Shown here piece by piece: positions 1 through 7,465 of a DNA stretch of 64,000 bases; position 1 is the stretch's first letter; each line of letters starts with the position of its first letter. Origin of the DNA: an uncultured Clostridia bacterium (GTDB lineage: Bacteria > Bacillota > Clostridia > Peptostreptococcales > Anaerovoracaceae); assembly GCA_944383465.1 (NCBI GenBank), contig CALWPQ010000021.1:62001-126000 (forward strand), written 5' to 3'. The notes beneath the pieces were generated by a model, which saw nothing but the letters and a program-made list of their open reading frames with translations, searched no databases and had not been told where the DNA came from. The position numbers and the translations under genes are program-made.

Positions 1-421
1 CAAAGTAAACGCGGTCAAGACTTTCTTTCTGCCGGAGAATGCGGACTCGTTTGATTTTTCTGAGTTTGATTATGTAGTTGACGCTGTAGATACCGTGACT
101 GCAAAGATAGAGATTGTAATGTGCGCACAGGAGGCGGGCGTGCCGGTAATCTCATCAATGGGTACGGGCAACAAGCTCGATCCTACTGCATTTAAGATTG
201 CCGATATATATAAAACGAGCGTATGCCCGCTGGCAAAGGTGATGAGAAAGGAGCTCAAAGCGCGCGGAGTAAAAAAACTCAAAGTGCTTTATTCTGAAGA
301 AGTTCCGAGGACTCCTGCGGAGGGAGATAGAAGAACACCTGCCAGCATTTCCTTTGTGCCGTCTGCAGCAGGTCTTATTATAGCGGGTGAAGTAATAAAA
401 GATATAGCGAATCTTAGGTAA
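1..421 (+). CDS. tcdA: tRNA threonylcarbamoyladenosine dehydratase TcdA (3' part only)
   Basis: This is the C-terminal ~139 residues of a ThiF/MoeB/HesA E1-like protein; the N-terminus, with its nucleotide-binding loop, lies before the window. The reading frame is open from base 2. A DAVDT motif near residue 28 of the visible part matches the DAID region of the family, and SSMGTGNKLDP plus the VPRTPAEGDRRTPASI stretch are typical of the clostridial YgdL/TcdA branch. Known family role: ATP-dependent cyclisation of t6A to ct6A in ANN-decoding tRNAs. The TcdA assignment is from overall similarity; a generic ThiF-family name is the fallback. Confidence 0.85.
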   Translation, partial: KVNAVKTFFLPENADSFDFSEFDYVVDAVDTVTAKIEIVMCAQEAGVPVISSMGTGNKLDPTAFKIADIYKTSVCPLAKVMRKELKARGVKKLKVLYSEEVPRTPAEGDRRTPASISFVPSAAGLIIAGEVIKDIANLR

Positions 422-427
422 AAGCAC

Positions 428-456
428 TTGTTAAATATATATCAATATGGTATTAT
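428..456 (+). promoter_or_regulatory. Candidate sigma-A promoter of coaB
   Basis: TTGTTA at 428-433 and TATTAT at 451-456 are separated by 17 nt, about 75 bp before the coaB start. The -35 matches 4 of 6 and the -10 matches 5 of 6 consensus bases. The region is AT-rich, so chance matches are possible. Confidence 0.4.
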
Positions 457-529
457 AAATTGTATTTATAAAGATGAGAGAGATAAATTTAATATTAAAA
501 AAATTTTGATATAAGGAGAGCGATAGTAA

Positions 530-1294
530 ATGAAGAAAATAATCATAACAGGAGGGCCGACAAACGAGCCTATCGACGAGGTGATGAAGATAACGAATAT
601 GTCAACAGGCAGTCTTTCGACTAAGCTCGGCGCGCTTTTTCTCGAAGCAGGTTATAAAGTATGCCTTATAATGAACCGTGCGGTAAACACGAAAGAGGTA
701 GAGGAGCTTGCCGAAGCTGCGGAAAATCTCACGATAATTTCCATTGAGACGACGGACGAGATGCTTTCAGCGCTTGAAGATGAGAGCAAAAACGGACAGG
801 CGGATGCGCTTATACATGCAGCGGCTGTGAGCGATTACAAGGCAGACTATACATTCCTGCTTGAAGATCTTGCCAAGTATCTCTGGCAGGAAATCGAAAG
901 CGGCAGAATATCGAGCGAAGAGGCACTCCTTGCCGCGATTGAAGATGGCGGTAAGTATCATATAGACAACAGTTCCAAGATATCGAGCTATCAGAAGAAT
1001 CTTTCCGTAAAGCTTGGGCTTACGCCTAAGATTATTTCGCGTCTGCGCGGCTGGTATGGCGATACACTTCTAATAGGATGCAAGCTTCTCGAAAATGTAC
1101 CTAAAGAAGAGCTTTATCAAGTAGCAAACAAGCTCTGTGTAAAGAACGATATGGACTATATACTCGCAAACGATCTTGCAGACCTTAGACACGGCAAACC
1201 TGCGAGATATCTTGTAAACAAAGATGGATTTACGGGGAAAACACTTGATAATCCGGAAGAAATATTTGCATTCGTGGACGCATGCCTTAATTAA
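530..1294 (+). CDS. coaB: Phosphopantothenate--cysteine ligase (stand-alone CoaB)
   Basis: The 254-residue protein is a monofunctional DFP-domain ligase: it joins cysteine to 4'-phosphopantothenate in CoA biosynthesis in the cytoplasm. Seen in the sequence: the N-terminal IIITGGPTNEPIDEVMKI nucleotide-binding loop, NMSTGSLSTKLG, HAAAVSDYKA near residue 97, the SSKISSYQKNLSVKL segment, and the DYILANDLADL motif near residue 203. It lacks the CoaC decarboxylase half found in CoaBC fusions, as in the streptococcal split type. An SD (AAGGAGAG) lies about 10 nt before the ATG. No coaC is visible next to it. Confidence 0.9.
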   Translation: MKKIIITGGPTNEPIDEVMKITNMSTGSLSTKLGALFLEAGYKVCLIMNRAVNTKEVEELAEAAENLTIISIETTDEMLSALEDESKNGQADALIHAAAVSDYKADYTFLLEDLAKYLWQEIESGRISSEEALLAAIEDGGKYHIDNSSKISSYQKNLSVKLGLTPKIISRLRGWYGDTLLIGCKLLENVPKEELYQVANKLCVKNDMDYILANDLADLRHGKPARYLVNKDGFTGKTLDNPEEIFAFVDACLN

Positions 1295-1357
1295 GGCAGA
1301 AAGGCAGAAATGCGGGTAAAATTATGACTGCGTTATTGACGCAAGGAGGAAAAAAAT

Positions 1358-1921
1358 ATGAAACTGATGATAGCGTCTGATATTCACGGCTCGGCATATT
1401 ACTGCCGCAAATTGCTTGAAGCATATAAGACGGAAAAGGCGGAGAGACTTTTGCTTCTCGGCGATATACTCTATCACGGACCGAGAAATGATCTTCCCAA
1501 GGACTACGCGCCCAAAGAGGTGATAGCGATGCTTAACGCTATGAAAAACGAAATACTCTGTGTACGCGGTAACTGTGATACGGAAGTTGATCAGATGGTG
1601 CTTGAATTTCCGATTCTCGCAGATTATGCTGTAATTATAAACGGTAAGCGCGATATATATGCTACGCACGGACATATTTACAATGAAAATAATCTGCCGC
1701 CGATTAAAGACGGTGATATTCTGCTTTGCGGCCACACGCATGTGCCTAAAATTACAGAGCACAGAGGGGGAGAAAAAGAGCCGCGTTACACTTACATAAA
1801 TCCGGGATCGGTATCTATACCGAAAGAAGAAAGCCATCACGGCTATATAATACTTGAAGATGATGAAATGAAGTGGAAAGACCTATTGGGAAAGGTCATA
1901 GATAATTATCTGCTGCGGTAA
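1358..1921 (+). CDS. yfcE: YfcE/YsnB-like metallophosphoesterase
   Basis: A 187-residue calcineurin-like phosphoesterase of the YfcE family, usually 180-190 aa. Metal ligands are all visible: SDIHG (residues 7-11), GDILYHGPRN, VRGNCD, THGH near residue 102 and CGHTHVP near 125. Family members hydrolyse phosphodiesters with Mn2+; the physiological substrate is not known. A good SD (AAGGAGG) precedes the ATG. It lies 63 nt after coaB and may be cotranscribed. Confidence 0.88.
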   Translation: MKLMIASDIHGSAYYCRKLLEAYKTEKAERLLLLGDILYHGPRNDLPKDYAPKEVIAMLNAMKNEILCVRGNCDTEVDQMVLEFPILADYAVIINGKRDIYATHGHIYNENNLPPIKDGDILLCGHTHVPKITEHRGGEKEPRYTYINPGSVSIPKEESHHGYIILEDDEMKWKDLLGKVIDNYLLR

Positions 1922-1984
1922 AAACAAAAAAATTGCAGTATAGAAAAAAGCGGACGATAATAAATAAACATGCAGGAGAATTAT

Positions 1985-3421
1985 ATGAGAAAATTCGACA
2001 CAAAGATACAATACTTAAATTATAAAGTGCTGCGCGAAGTTGCGCGCTTTGCATGGAACGATACGCTTCTTGAGAACATAATAAATATACCACAAATAGT
2101 AGTGCCAGGTGATACGCCAACTATGAGATGCTGTATTTATAAGGAGCGCGCGATTCTTGGTGAGCGCATTAAGCTGGCGATGGGCGGCGACCGGGAAAAT
2201 CCCAATGTCATAGAGGTAATAGAAATAGCGTGCGATGAATGCCCAATGAGCGGTTACGAAGTGACTGATGCGTGCCGTGGATGTCTTGCTCACAGGTGTG
2301 ATGATGTATGCCCGAAAAATGCCATAACATACGATCAGAACTATGTTGCGCACATAGACAAAACTAAATGTGTAAACTGCGGGGCTTGTGCCCGGGCTTG
2401 CCCTTACAGTGCAATTACAAACAGGAGAAGGCCATGCGAAAGCGCATGTAAGGTAAAGGCTATCTCGATGAGTGAAAAGGGCCCTGCGGAAATTCACAAC
2501 GATAAATGTGTCGAGTGCGGGGCGTGCGTATATCACTGTCCGTTTGGCGCAGTACTCGATAAGGCTTATATACTCGATGTCATAGATATGATAAAAAAGA
2601 GTGAAAATAACAGTAAATACAAGGTATATGCTATGGTAGCTCCTGCTATCGCAAGTCAGTTTACATTTGCGAGAACGAGACAGGTGATAGAGGGGATAAA
2701 GCGGCTTGGATTTTATGATGTGACAGAGGCGGCGCTCGGAGCTGATATGGTTGCGTATGAAGAGTCAAAAGAGCTTGCTGAGAAAGGATTTCTTATAAGC
2801 TCATGCTGCCCGGCATTTGTGGAATACATACATAAAAATTTCAGCGATCTCGAGCAATATGTATCGCACAATCTTTCGCCGATGGCAACGCTCGGAAAGT
2901 ATATAAAGGAAAAGGATCCGACGGCGAAGGTGGTATTTATAGGGCCTTGCACAGCCAAAAAGGAGGAAGCGCAGAAAGAAACGGTAAAGCCTTACATAGA
3001 TGCGGTAATTACGTTTGAAGAGCTGCAGGCACTCTTTGACAGTAAGGATATCGAGATTACAGAACTTCCTGACGCTGATCTTGAAGGCGCGTCATATTAC
3101 GGCAGAATATTTGCGCGAAGCGGAGGACTTGCAGAAGCTGTGGCGCAGGGACTTAAAGAACACGGAAGAGCCGATTTTGAGTTAAAACCGCTTTCATGCG
3201 GAGGTATTGAAGAGTGCCGTTCAGCATTGCTCAAGAAGAGGAGCGGTAAGCTCGACGCCAACTTCATAGAAGGTATGGCTTGCGTCGGCGGCTGCATAAA
3301 CGGCGCCGGATGTCTTACGCACGGTGGCGAAAGAAGCCGCTCTGAGGTGGATAAGTACGGACAGAAGGCTGGAGAAAAGACGATAGCCGAAGCTGTTTTG
3401 GAAGCGGAAGCTATATTTTAA
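1985..3421 (+). CDS. Monomeric [FeFe] hydrogenase with ferredoxin domain
   Basis: The 478-residue protein has an N-terminal Cys-containing segment, a 2x[4Fe-4S] ferredoxin domain (about residues 85-190, CVNCGACARACP and CVECGACVYHCP) and the H-cluster domain. H-cluster motifs are SSCCPAF (about 272), GPCTAKKEE (about 320) and EGMACVGGCINGAGC (about 430). These differ from the group A consensus (TSCCPxW, MPCxxKxxE, GGGQP) but keep the proton-relay Cys; this resembles the less studied group B enzymes. The role is probably ferredoxin-linked H2 production or uptake. Start chosen at 1985 because AGGAG at 1974-1978 is 6 nt upstream; an ATG at 1970 precedes the SD and is rejected. Maturases HydEFG are not in the window. 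Confidence 0.88.
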   Translation: MRKFDTKIQYLNYKVLREVARFAWNDTLLENIINIPQIVVPGDTPTMRCCIYKERAILGERIKLAMGGDRENPNVIEVIEIACDECPMSGYEVTDACRGCLAHRCDDVCPKNAITYDQNYVAHIDKTKCVNCGACARACPYSAITNRRRPCESACKVKAISMSEKGPAEIHNDKCVECGACVYHCPFGAVLDKAYILDVIDMIKKSENNSKYKVYAMVAPAIASQFTFARTRQVIEGIKRLGFYDVTEAALGADMVAYEESKELAEKGFLISSCCPAFVEYIHKNFSDLEQYVSHNLSPMATLGKYIKEKDPTAKVVFIGPCTAKKEEAQKETVKPYIDAVITFEELQALFDSKDIEITELPDADLEGASYYGRIFARSGGLAEAVAQGLKEHGRADFELKPLSCGGIEECRSALLKKRSGKLDANFIEGMACVGGCINGAGCLTHGGERSRSEVDKYGQKAGEKTIAEAVLEAEAIF

Positions 3422-3442
3422 AAGTTATATGTTTATAACTGG

Positions 3443-3478
3443 ACGCTGTTAGGCTTAAAAAGCTTGACAGCGTTTTTT
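3443..3478 (+). terminator. Terminator after the hydrogenase gene
   Basis: ACGCTGT at 3443-3449 pairs with ACAGCGT at 3467-3473, with an inner GGCTT/AGCTT-like extension, followed by TTTTTT. It lies just past the hydrogenase stop and separates it from the GntR operon. Confidence 0.85.
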
Positions 3479-3494
3479 ATTTTTAATATTTATG

Positions 3495-3539
3495 TTGACA
3501 AGGTCGCAATATTGTATATAATAGATATATACAATATTG
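3495..3539 (+). promoter_or_regulatory. GntR-operon promoter with overlapping palindromic operator
   Basis: TTGACA (3495-3500) and TATAAT (3517-3522), spacer 16 nt, form a consensus promoter. A 13-bp perfect inverted repeat (CAATATTGTATAT at 3507-3519, its complement at 3527-3539, 7-bp centre) covers the -10. This is the expected layout of an autorepressor operator for the YtrA-type regulator that follows at 3565. Confidence 0.8.
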
Positions 3540-3564
3540 TTTTTATTTTTTTAAGGATATCTAA

Positions 3565-3936
3565 ATGAAAATTATAATTAACAATGCGAGTGGAGTGCCC
3601 ATATATGAGCAGATAGTATCGCAGATAAAAAATCAAATAATGACTGGAGAGCTTACCGAAGGCGAGGCGCTGCCTTCGATGCGGCTTCTGGCAAAAGAGC
3701 AGCGCATAAGCGTCATAACGACAAAGAGGGCATATGAAGAGCTGGAAAGAGAGGGCTTTATATATTCTGTGGTGGGGAAAGGCAGCTTTGTTGCACCAAA
3801 GAACATAGAAGTAATAAAAGAACAGCATCTTCGTGAGATTGAAGATAAGCTGAGAGAAGCTTTGGCGCTTGCGCATCTTTCTGGTATAGAGATAAAAGAG
3901 CTCAAGGAAATGTTTGATATTTTGGCGGAAGAATGA
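3565..3936 (+). CDS. GntR-family (YtrA subfamily) transcriptional regulator
   Basis: 123 residues. An N-terminal GntR winged helix (IYEQIVSQIKNQIMTGEL, LPSMRLLAKEQRISVITTKRAYEELEREGFI, VGKGSFV) is followed by a short helical tail of about 45 residues, the signature of the YtrA subfamily, which has no large effector domain. YtrA regulators usually repress themselves and an adjacent ABC transporter, and an ABC ATPase and permease follow directly. The perfect palindrome over the -10 just upstream is the likely operator. The inducer is unknown; in relatives it is often a cell-envelope-active compound. Confidence 0.9.
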   Translation: MKIIINNASGVPIYEQIVSQIKNQIMTGELTEGEALPSMRLLAKEQRISVITTKRAYEELEREGFIYSVVGKGSFVAPKNIEVIKEQHLREIEDKLREALALAHLSGIEIKELKEMFDILAEE

Positions 3937-3998
3937 GCTGTGCGGTGCAGTGTGAAATATATAATAGGATGATGCGAAAGGGGATAATGTAAGAAAAA

Positions 3999-4853
3999 AT
4001 GGTTGATTTTGCGATAGATCTTAAAAATGTGACGAAAAAATATGATGGGTTTATGCTCAATAATGTTAGCTTTACGCTTCCGCGCGGATGTATTATGGGG
4101 CTTATCGGTGCCAACGGTGCCGGTAAGAGCACAATAATAAAACTGATGCTCGGCATTATAAAGAAGGACAGCGGCGATATAAAACTTCTTGGATGCGATA
4201 GCGATAAGCTTTCAAATGAAGTAAAAGAAAGAATAGGCGTTGTGTTTGACGAGAGTTTTTTTCCGGAAAATATGAAGCTCAGAGAAATTGAAAGAGTGCT
4301 GGCAAACATATATAAAAACTGGGATGAAACTGTATTTGCGAGATATATAAGCGAGTTCGGACTGCCGCAGAACGTAGCTATTAAAGATTTCTCACGCGGA
4401 ATGAAAATGAAGCTAAGCATAGCGTGCGCGCTTTCACATAACGCGGAGCTTCTCGTGCTTGACGAAGCGACGAGTGGACTCGATCCGATAGTGAGAAATG
4501 AAATACTTGATATATTTCTCGATTTTATACAAGATGAAAACAATTCTGTGCTCATATCGTCACACATAACAAGCGATCTCGAAAAGGTGTGCGATTATGT
4601 AACATTCATTGATAATGGAAAGATAATTATGAGCGATGAAAAAGATTTAATACTCGAAAAATATGCGGTGGTGAAATGCAGCCAGGATGAAATCGATAAG
4701 CTTCCGTGCGAAAAGACGATAGGAATAAGAAAAAATAAGTTCGGCGCGGAAGCTCTTACGGAAACAAAAGCAGTGCCGGCAGATTTTATTGCGGAGCCGG
4801 CGGATCTTGAAAAAATTATGCTTTTTACAGCTAAAAAGGAGAACAGGAAATGA
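3999..4853 (+). CDS. ABC transporter ATP-binding protein
   Basis: 284 residues. Walker A GANGAGKST (near 38), an ABC signature FSRGMKMKL (near 132), Walker B LLVLDEATSGLDP (near 152), and the H-loop in LISSH are all intact. The C-terminal ~70 residues after the H-loop are a family-variable tail. It overlaps the next gene by 4 nt (ATGA), so ATPase and permease are translationally coupled. With the GntR gene it forms a YtrA-BC-like export or stress module. The SD is poor: a GGGG run lies about 16 nt upstream, and the nearer ATG at 3986 is followed at once by a stop. Confidence 0.88.
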   Translation: MVDFAIDLKNVTKKYDGFMLNNVSFTLPRGCIMGLIGANGAGKSTIIKLMLGIIKKDSGDIKLLGCDSDKLSNEVKERIGVVFDESFFPENMKLREIERVLANIYKNWDETVFARYISEFGLPQNVAIKDFSRGMKMKLSIACALSHNAELLVLDEATSGLDPIVRNEILDIFLDFIQDENNSVLISSHITSDLEKVCDYVTFIDNGKIIMSDEKDLILEKYAVVKCSQDEIDKLPCEKTIGIRKNKFGAEALTETKAVPADFIAEPADLEKIMLFTAKKENRK

Positions 4854-5551
4854 AGGGGCTTATAATTAAGGATTTATATAATTTGAGGAAACAGCTCGTT
4901 TTGTACATTATTATTGGTGTTATATATAGTGTAATCGGGGTGGTGGCTAAAGACAGCGGCGGCAGCTCTTTTATAGGATTGATATTGATATTTTCGGCGA
5001 TGCTGCCGATAACAGCTGTTTCGTACGATGAACGCGCAAAATGGGATAAATACGGTCTGACTATGCCTGTCAGCAGGAGAGAGACGGTAGCTGCAAAATA
5101 TCTGCTGGGTGTTATATTGACAGCGGCAGGAGCTTTGCTTTCGTTTGCTGTAGGCCTGCTTTTCGGTGCTGATATGACAGAGTATGTGGCAGTCGTAACT
5201 ATGCTTGCAGGCATCTGTTTTCTATATCTCAGCGTTTTGCTTCCAATTGTATATAAAATGGGAACGGAGAAGGCGAGGTTTATAATGCTTGCGGTGATAC
5301 TGCTGCCGTTTCTGCTTATTATGGCGGGAGCGTTATATGCAAAGAACTCGGTTATAGGCGGTACAAAAATACCGGAAAACATGCTTGGAAATATGAGCGG
5401 AGCAACAGCGGAAATAAGCGGAGTGCAAGCGGAGGCGGGTATGATTTCAGAGCTTATGGCGGGAATTTTGATATTTACTGCGGTATCTCTTGTAATTATG
5501 TATATATCGTATAGAATATCGGTTTCAATTTACAGACGCAAGGAATTTTAA
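4850..5551 (+). CDS. ABC-2 type permease of the GntR-linked transporter
   Basis: 233 residues with about six hydrophobic segments: near residues 15-35, 42-60, 85-105, 115-132, 142-160 and 200-225. The early YDERAKWDKYGLTMPVSRRETVAAKYLLG segment is typical of the ABC2_membrane_5 group found beside YtrA-type regulators. A loop of about 40 residues precedes the last helix. It is the membrane partner of the preceding ATPase; the substrate cannot be told. Confidence 0.83.
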   Translation: MKGLIIKDLYNLRKQLVLYIIIGVIYSVIGVVAKDSGGSSFIGLILIFSAMLPITAVSYDERAKWDKYGLTMPVSRRETVAAKYLLGVILTAAGALLSFAVGLLFGADMTEYVAVVTMLAGICFLYLSVLLPIVYKMGTEKARFIMLAVILLPFLLIMAGALYAKNSVIGGTKIPENMLGNMSGATAEISGVQAEAGMISELMAGILIFTAVSLVIMYISYRISVSIYRRKEF

Positions 5552-5609
5552 CTGTTTATTCTTGCTTATCTATCTTCTTATGTCAAATTCTAATAAAAAG
5601 ATAATAAAA

Positions 5610-5645
5610 CTTGCTGCTATATTGCCGGTAAGCTGAAGCAGCAAG
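5610..5645 (-). terminator. Terminator of the GH18 gene (minus strand)
   Basis: CTTGCTGCT (5610-5618) pairs with AGCAGCAAG (5637-5645). Read on the minus strand it is followed by a T-rich tail (TTTTATTATC), directly after the GH18 stop codon. It may also stop transcription from the convergent ABC operon, less clearly. Confidence 0.7.
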
Positions 5646-5661
5646 CTGTTATAATTTATAA

Positions 5662-7296
5662 TCAGTGCAGATAGCGGTCGAAGACTGTCCAGATTTCCTC
5701 AGTGCCTTGTGAGAACTGCCAGCAGGCTGAGCCTGCAATACCGTATTTGCTTACGAGGGAGAGGCGGTTGGTAATCGAGGTTTGGTCTTCAATCCACACT
5801 CTGGCGGTGCCGCCTGATGCCTGATATTCCACATAGTTTTGCATTTCGGTTTTAAGGTATGTAGGTGTTAGATTTTTTTCACTCAGTATTTCATTCATGT
5901 GCGTCATTGTCACGGCACTGTTGGAGACGATTTTGCCGCTGCCGTCAACAACCCATATGCGTGTATACATTGGCACGCCCATGAGGAGCTTTTCGGCAGG
6001 TACGCCTTCGCTGAGGCAGCCTTCGATTGCTTCGATTACAAAAGGAAGCGAGGAAACTGAGCCTGGAATAGTGCTTCCGGCGTAGTGCTCGTCGTAGCTC
6101 ATTACGGCGAGATAGTCTACATAATTGGAAAGTGCATCTCTGTCGTATTCTACAGTCCACGGCTTTGGAACGAGAGTGTCGATGGAGAGGTTGAGGCCCT
6201 GTCTTTCGGTATAGTTTCTAAGCTCTTTGGTAAATGCCGTAAGGCCATTTGCATCTGCGTCTTTTACATCTTCAAAGTCGATGTTGATGCCGTCAACATC
6301 GTAGAGGCACGAATAGAAGATGTACTGTGCGATTGCTTTTTTCTGAATGCTGCTGTCAGAAAACATTTTAGTTGTGAAGTTAGTAGAGCCTTTTTCACTC
6401 ATATTGTTCGTTATTGTTGCCCAGACCATAAATCCACGTTCGTGGCAGAGCTCTGTGTAGCCTTTGTCGGCAGAATTTGTTACAGCGCCGCCGCCTTCGA
6501 CGATGAGGCGAAACCAAGTAGGAGCAAGTATGTCGACGCCATCTGTTTTTGCAGGTGCATCCGGTGTCACCTCGTTTACATACTGCCAGGCGACATTGAT
6601 TTTTTGATTGGCGCTTTGCTTAAATTTGCTCTTGCGCGGAGCGTAAAAATCGATAGTGGAAAGGTCGAGGTCTTCTACAGTGATGTTCTGCTTTTCTGTG
6701 TAATATACATTACCGTCGAAATCGGATATTTTGTAAAAGTTGTCGGTCTCGCCGTTCACAAAAACCTGTTCTCCTGCTGCCAGCGTTATCGTGTCTTCCG
6801 TTTCTGCGAAGAGAGAAGGGAATGCAGATACTGCATTATTTCCCACTTTGGCTATTTTGGCAGATTGGTCGTAGGCTTTAAGCTTTATACTGCCGTCGCT
6901 GAAATTATAGCTGGTATTGAAGAACTGTTCCATTGTATTCAGAGAGAAGCAGAGCGTGTCATTAATCTCCTTTAAGGGGACATAAACAGTACCGGCGTAA
7001 TTTTTTATAAGTGCGGTGGTTTCGCTGTCGGCCATCATTATATTCATGCGACTCAGGTCGAGCGTGAGCTTTTTGCCTGCTGTATCGACAGCTACCGCGC
7101 TGTTATTGAGATATGAGCCTATCATCGAAACAGGTAAATATATATTTCCTTTTATATAAAATCCACTGTATCCGGTGCTTTTCCCGTCATAATATATGCG
7201 ATAGGAGTCTTCACTGTCTGCGAAAGCAAATTGTGCACACATAAGGCTTATCAGCATACAAATAACAAAAATTATCAATTTCCTTCTTTTTCCCAT
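5662..7296 (-). CDS. Secreted glycoside hydrolase family 18 protein (YaaH/YdhD-like)
   Basis: 544 residues. A signal peptide (about 1-26, ending AQFAFA) is followed by a copper-amine-oxidase-N-like stalk region (about 30-150, DYR/VPLKEIND repeats), an SH3-like segment (about 170-215) and a GH18 barrel (about 225-544). The catalytic motif DGINIDFED near residue 336 supplies the DxxDxDxE glutamate. Later barrel motifs MSYDEHYAG and GVPMYTRIW are present. Family knowledge: such proteins act on N-acetylglucosaminyl polymers, and the YaaH/YdhD branch is tied to spore or cell-wall peptidoglycan; a cell-wall role is inferred. It stands alone on the minus strand, divergent from the sulfatase genes. 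Confidence 0.87.
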   Translation of the reverse strand: MGKRRKLIIFVICMLISLMCAQFAFADSEDSYRIYYDGKSTGYSGFYIKGNIYLPVSMIGSYLNNSAVAVDTAGKKLTLDLSRMNIMMADSETTALIKNYAGTVYVPLKEINDTLCFSLNTMEQFFNTSYNFSDGSIKLKAYDQSAKIAKVGNNAVSAFPSLFAETEDTITLAAGEQVFVNGETDNFYKISDFDGNVYYTEKQNITVEDLDLSTIDFYAPRKSKFKQSANQKINVAWQYVNEVTPDAPAKTDGVDILAPTWFRLIVEGGGAVTNSADKGYTELCHERGFMVWATITNNMSEKGSTNFTTKMFSDSSIQKKAIAQYIFYSCLYDVDGINIDFEDVKDADANGLTAFTKELRNYTERQGLNLSIDTLVPKPWTVEYDRDALSNYVDYLAVMSYDEHYAGSTIPGSVSSLPFVIEAIEGCLSEGVPAEKLLMGVPMYTRIWVVDGSGKIVSNSAVTMTHMNEILSEKNLTPTYLKTEMQNYVEYQASGGTARVWIEDQTSITNRLSLVSKYGIAGSACWQFSQGTEEIWTVFDRYLH

Positions 7297-7402
7297 TTTA
7301 TTACCTCTCTTACGACAAATTTTTCAAAAAATGCACTATGTAATAGTATACTATATTTTGGCTTATAAAAGTTGAAGATTTTATGAAAAGCACGATATTT
7401 TG

Positions 7403-7431
7403 TTGAAAATTTTTGTCGAATTATATATAAT
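7403..7431 (+). promoter_or_regulatory. Promoter of the tandem sulfatase genes
   Basis: TTGAAA (7403-7408) and a perfect TATAAT (7426-7431) are spaced by 17 nt, about 35 bp before the chosen start of the first LtaS-like gene. Confidence 0.65.
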
Positions 7432-7465
7432 TGAAAAGATAAAAAAATTAGGAGTATACAATTAT

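Noticed and set aside
6085..6975. Plus-strand open frame (296 codons) opposite the GH18 gene
   Set aside because: Antisense to conserved GH18 sequence and Cys/Phe-rich without domain features; a shadow frame.
7400..7465. Extension of the first sulfatase to the TTG at 7400
   Set aside because: The segment contains the probable promoter -10 and lies before the SD.
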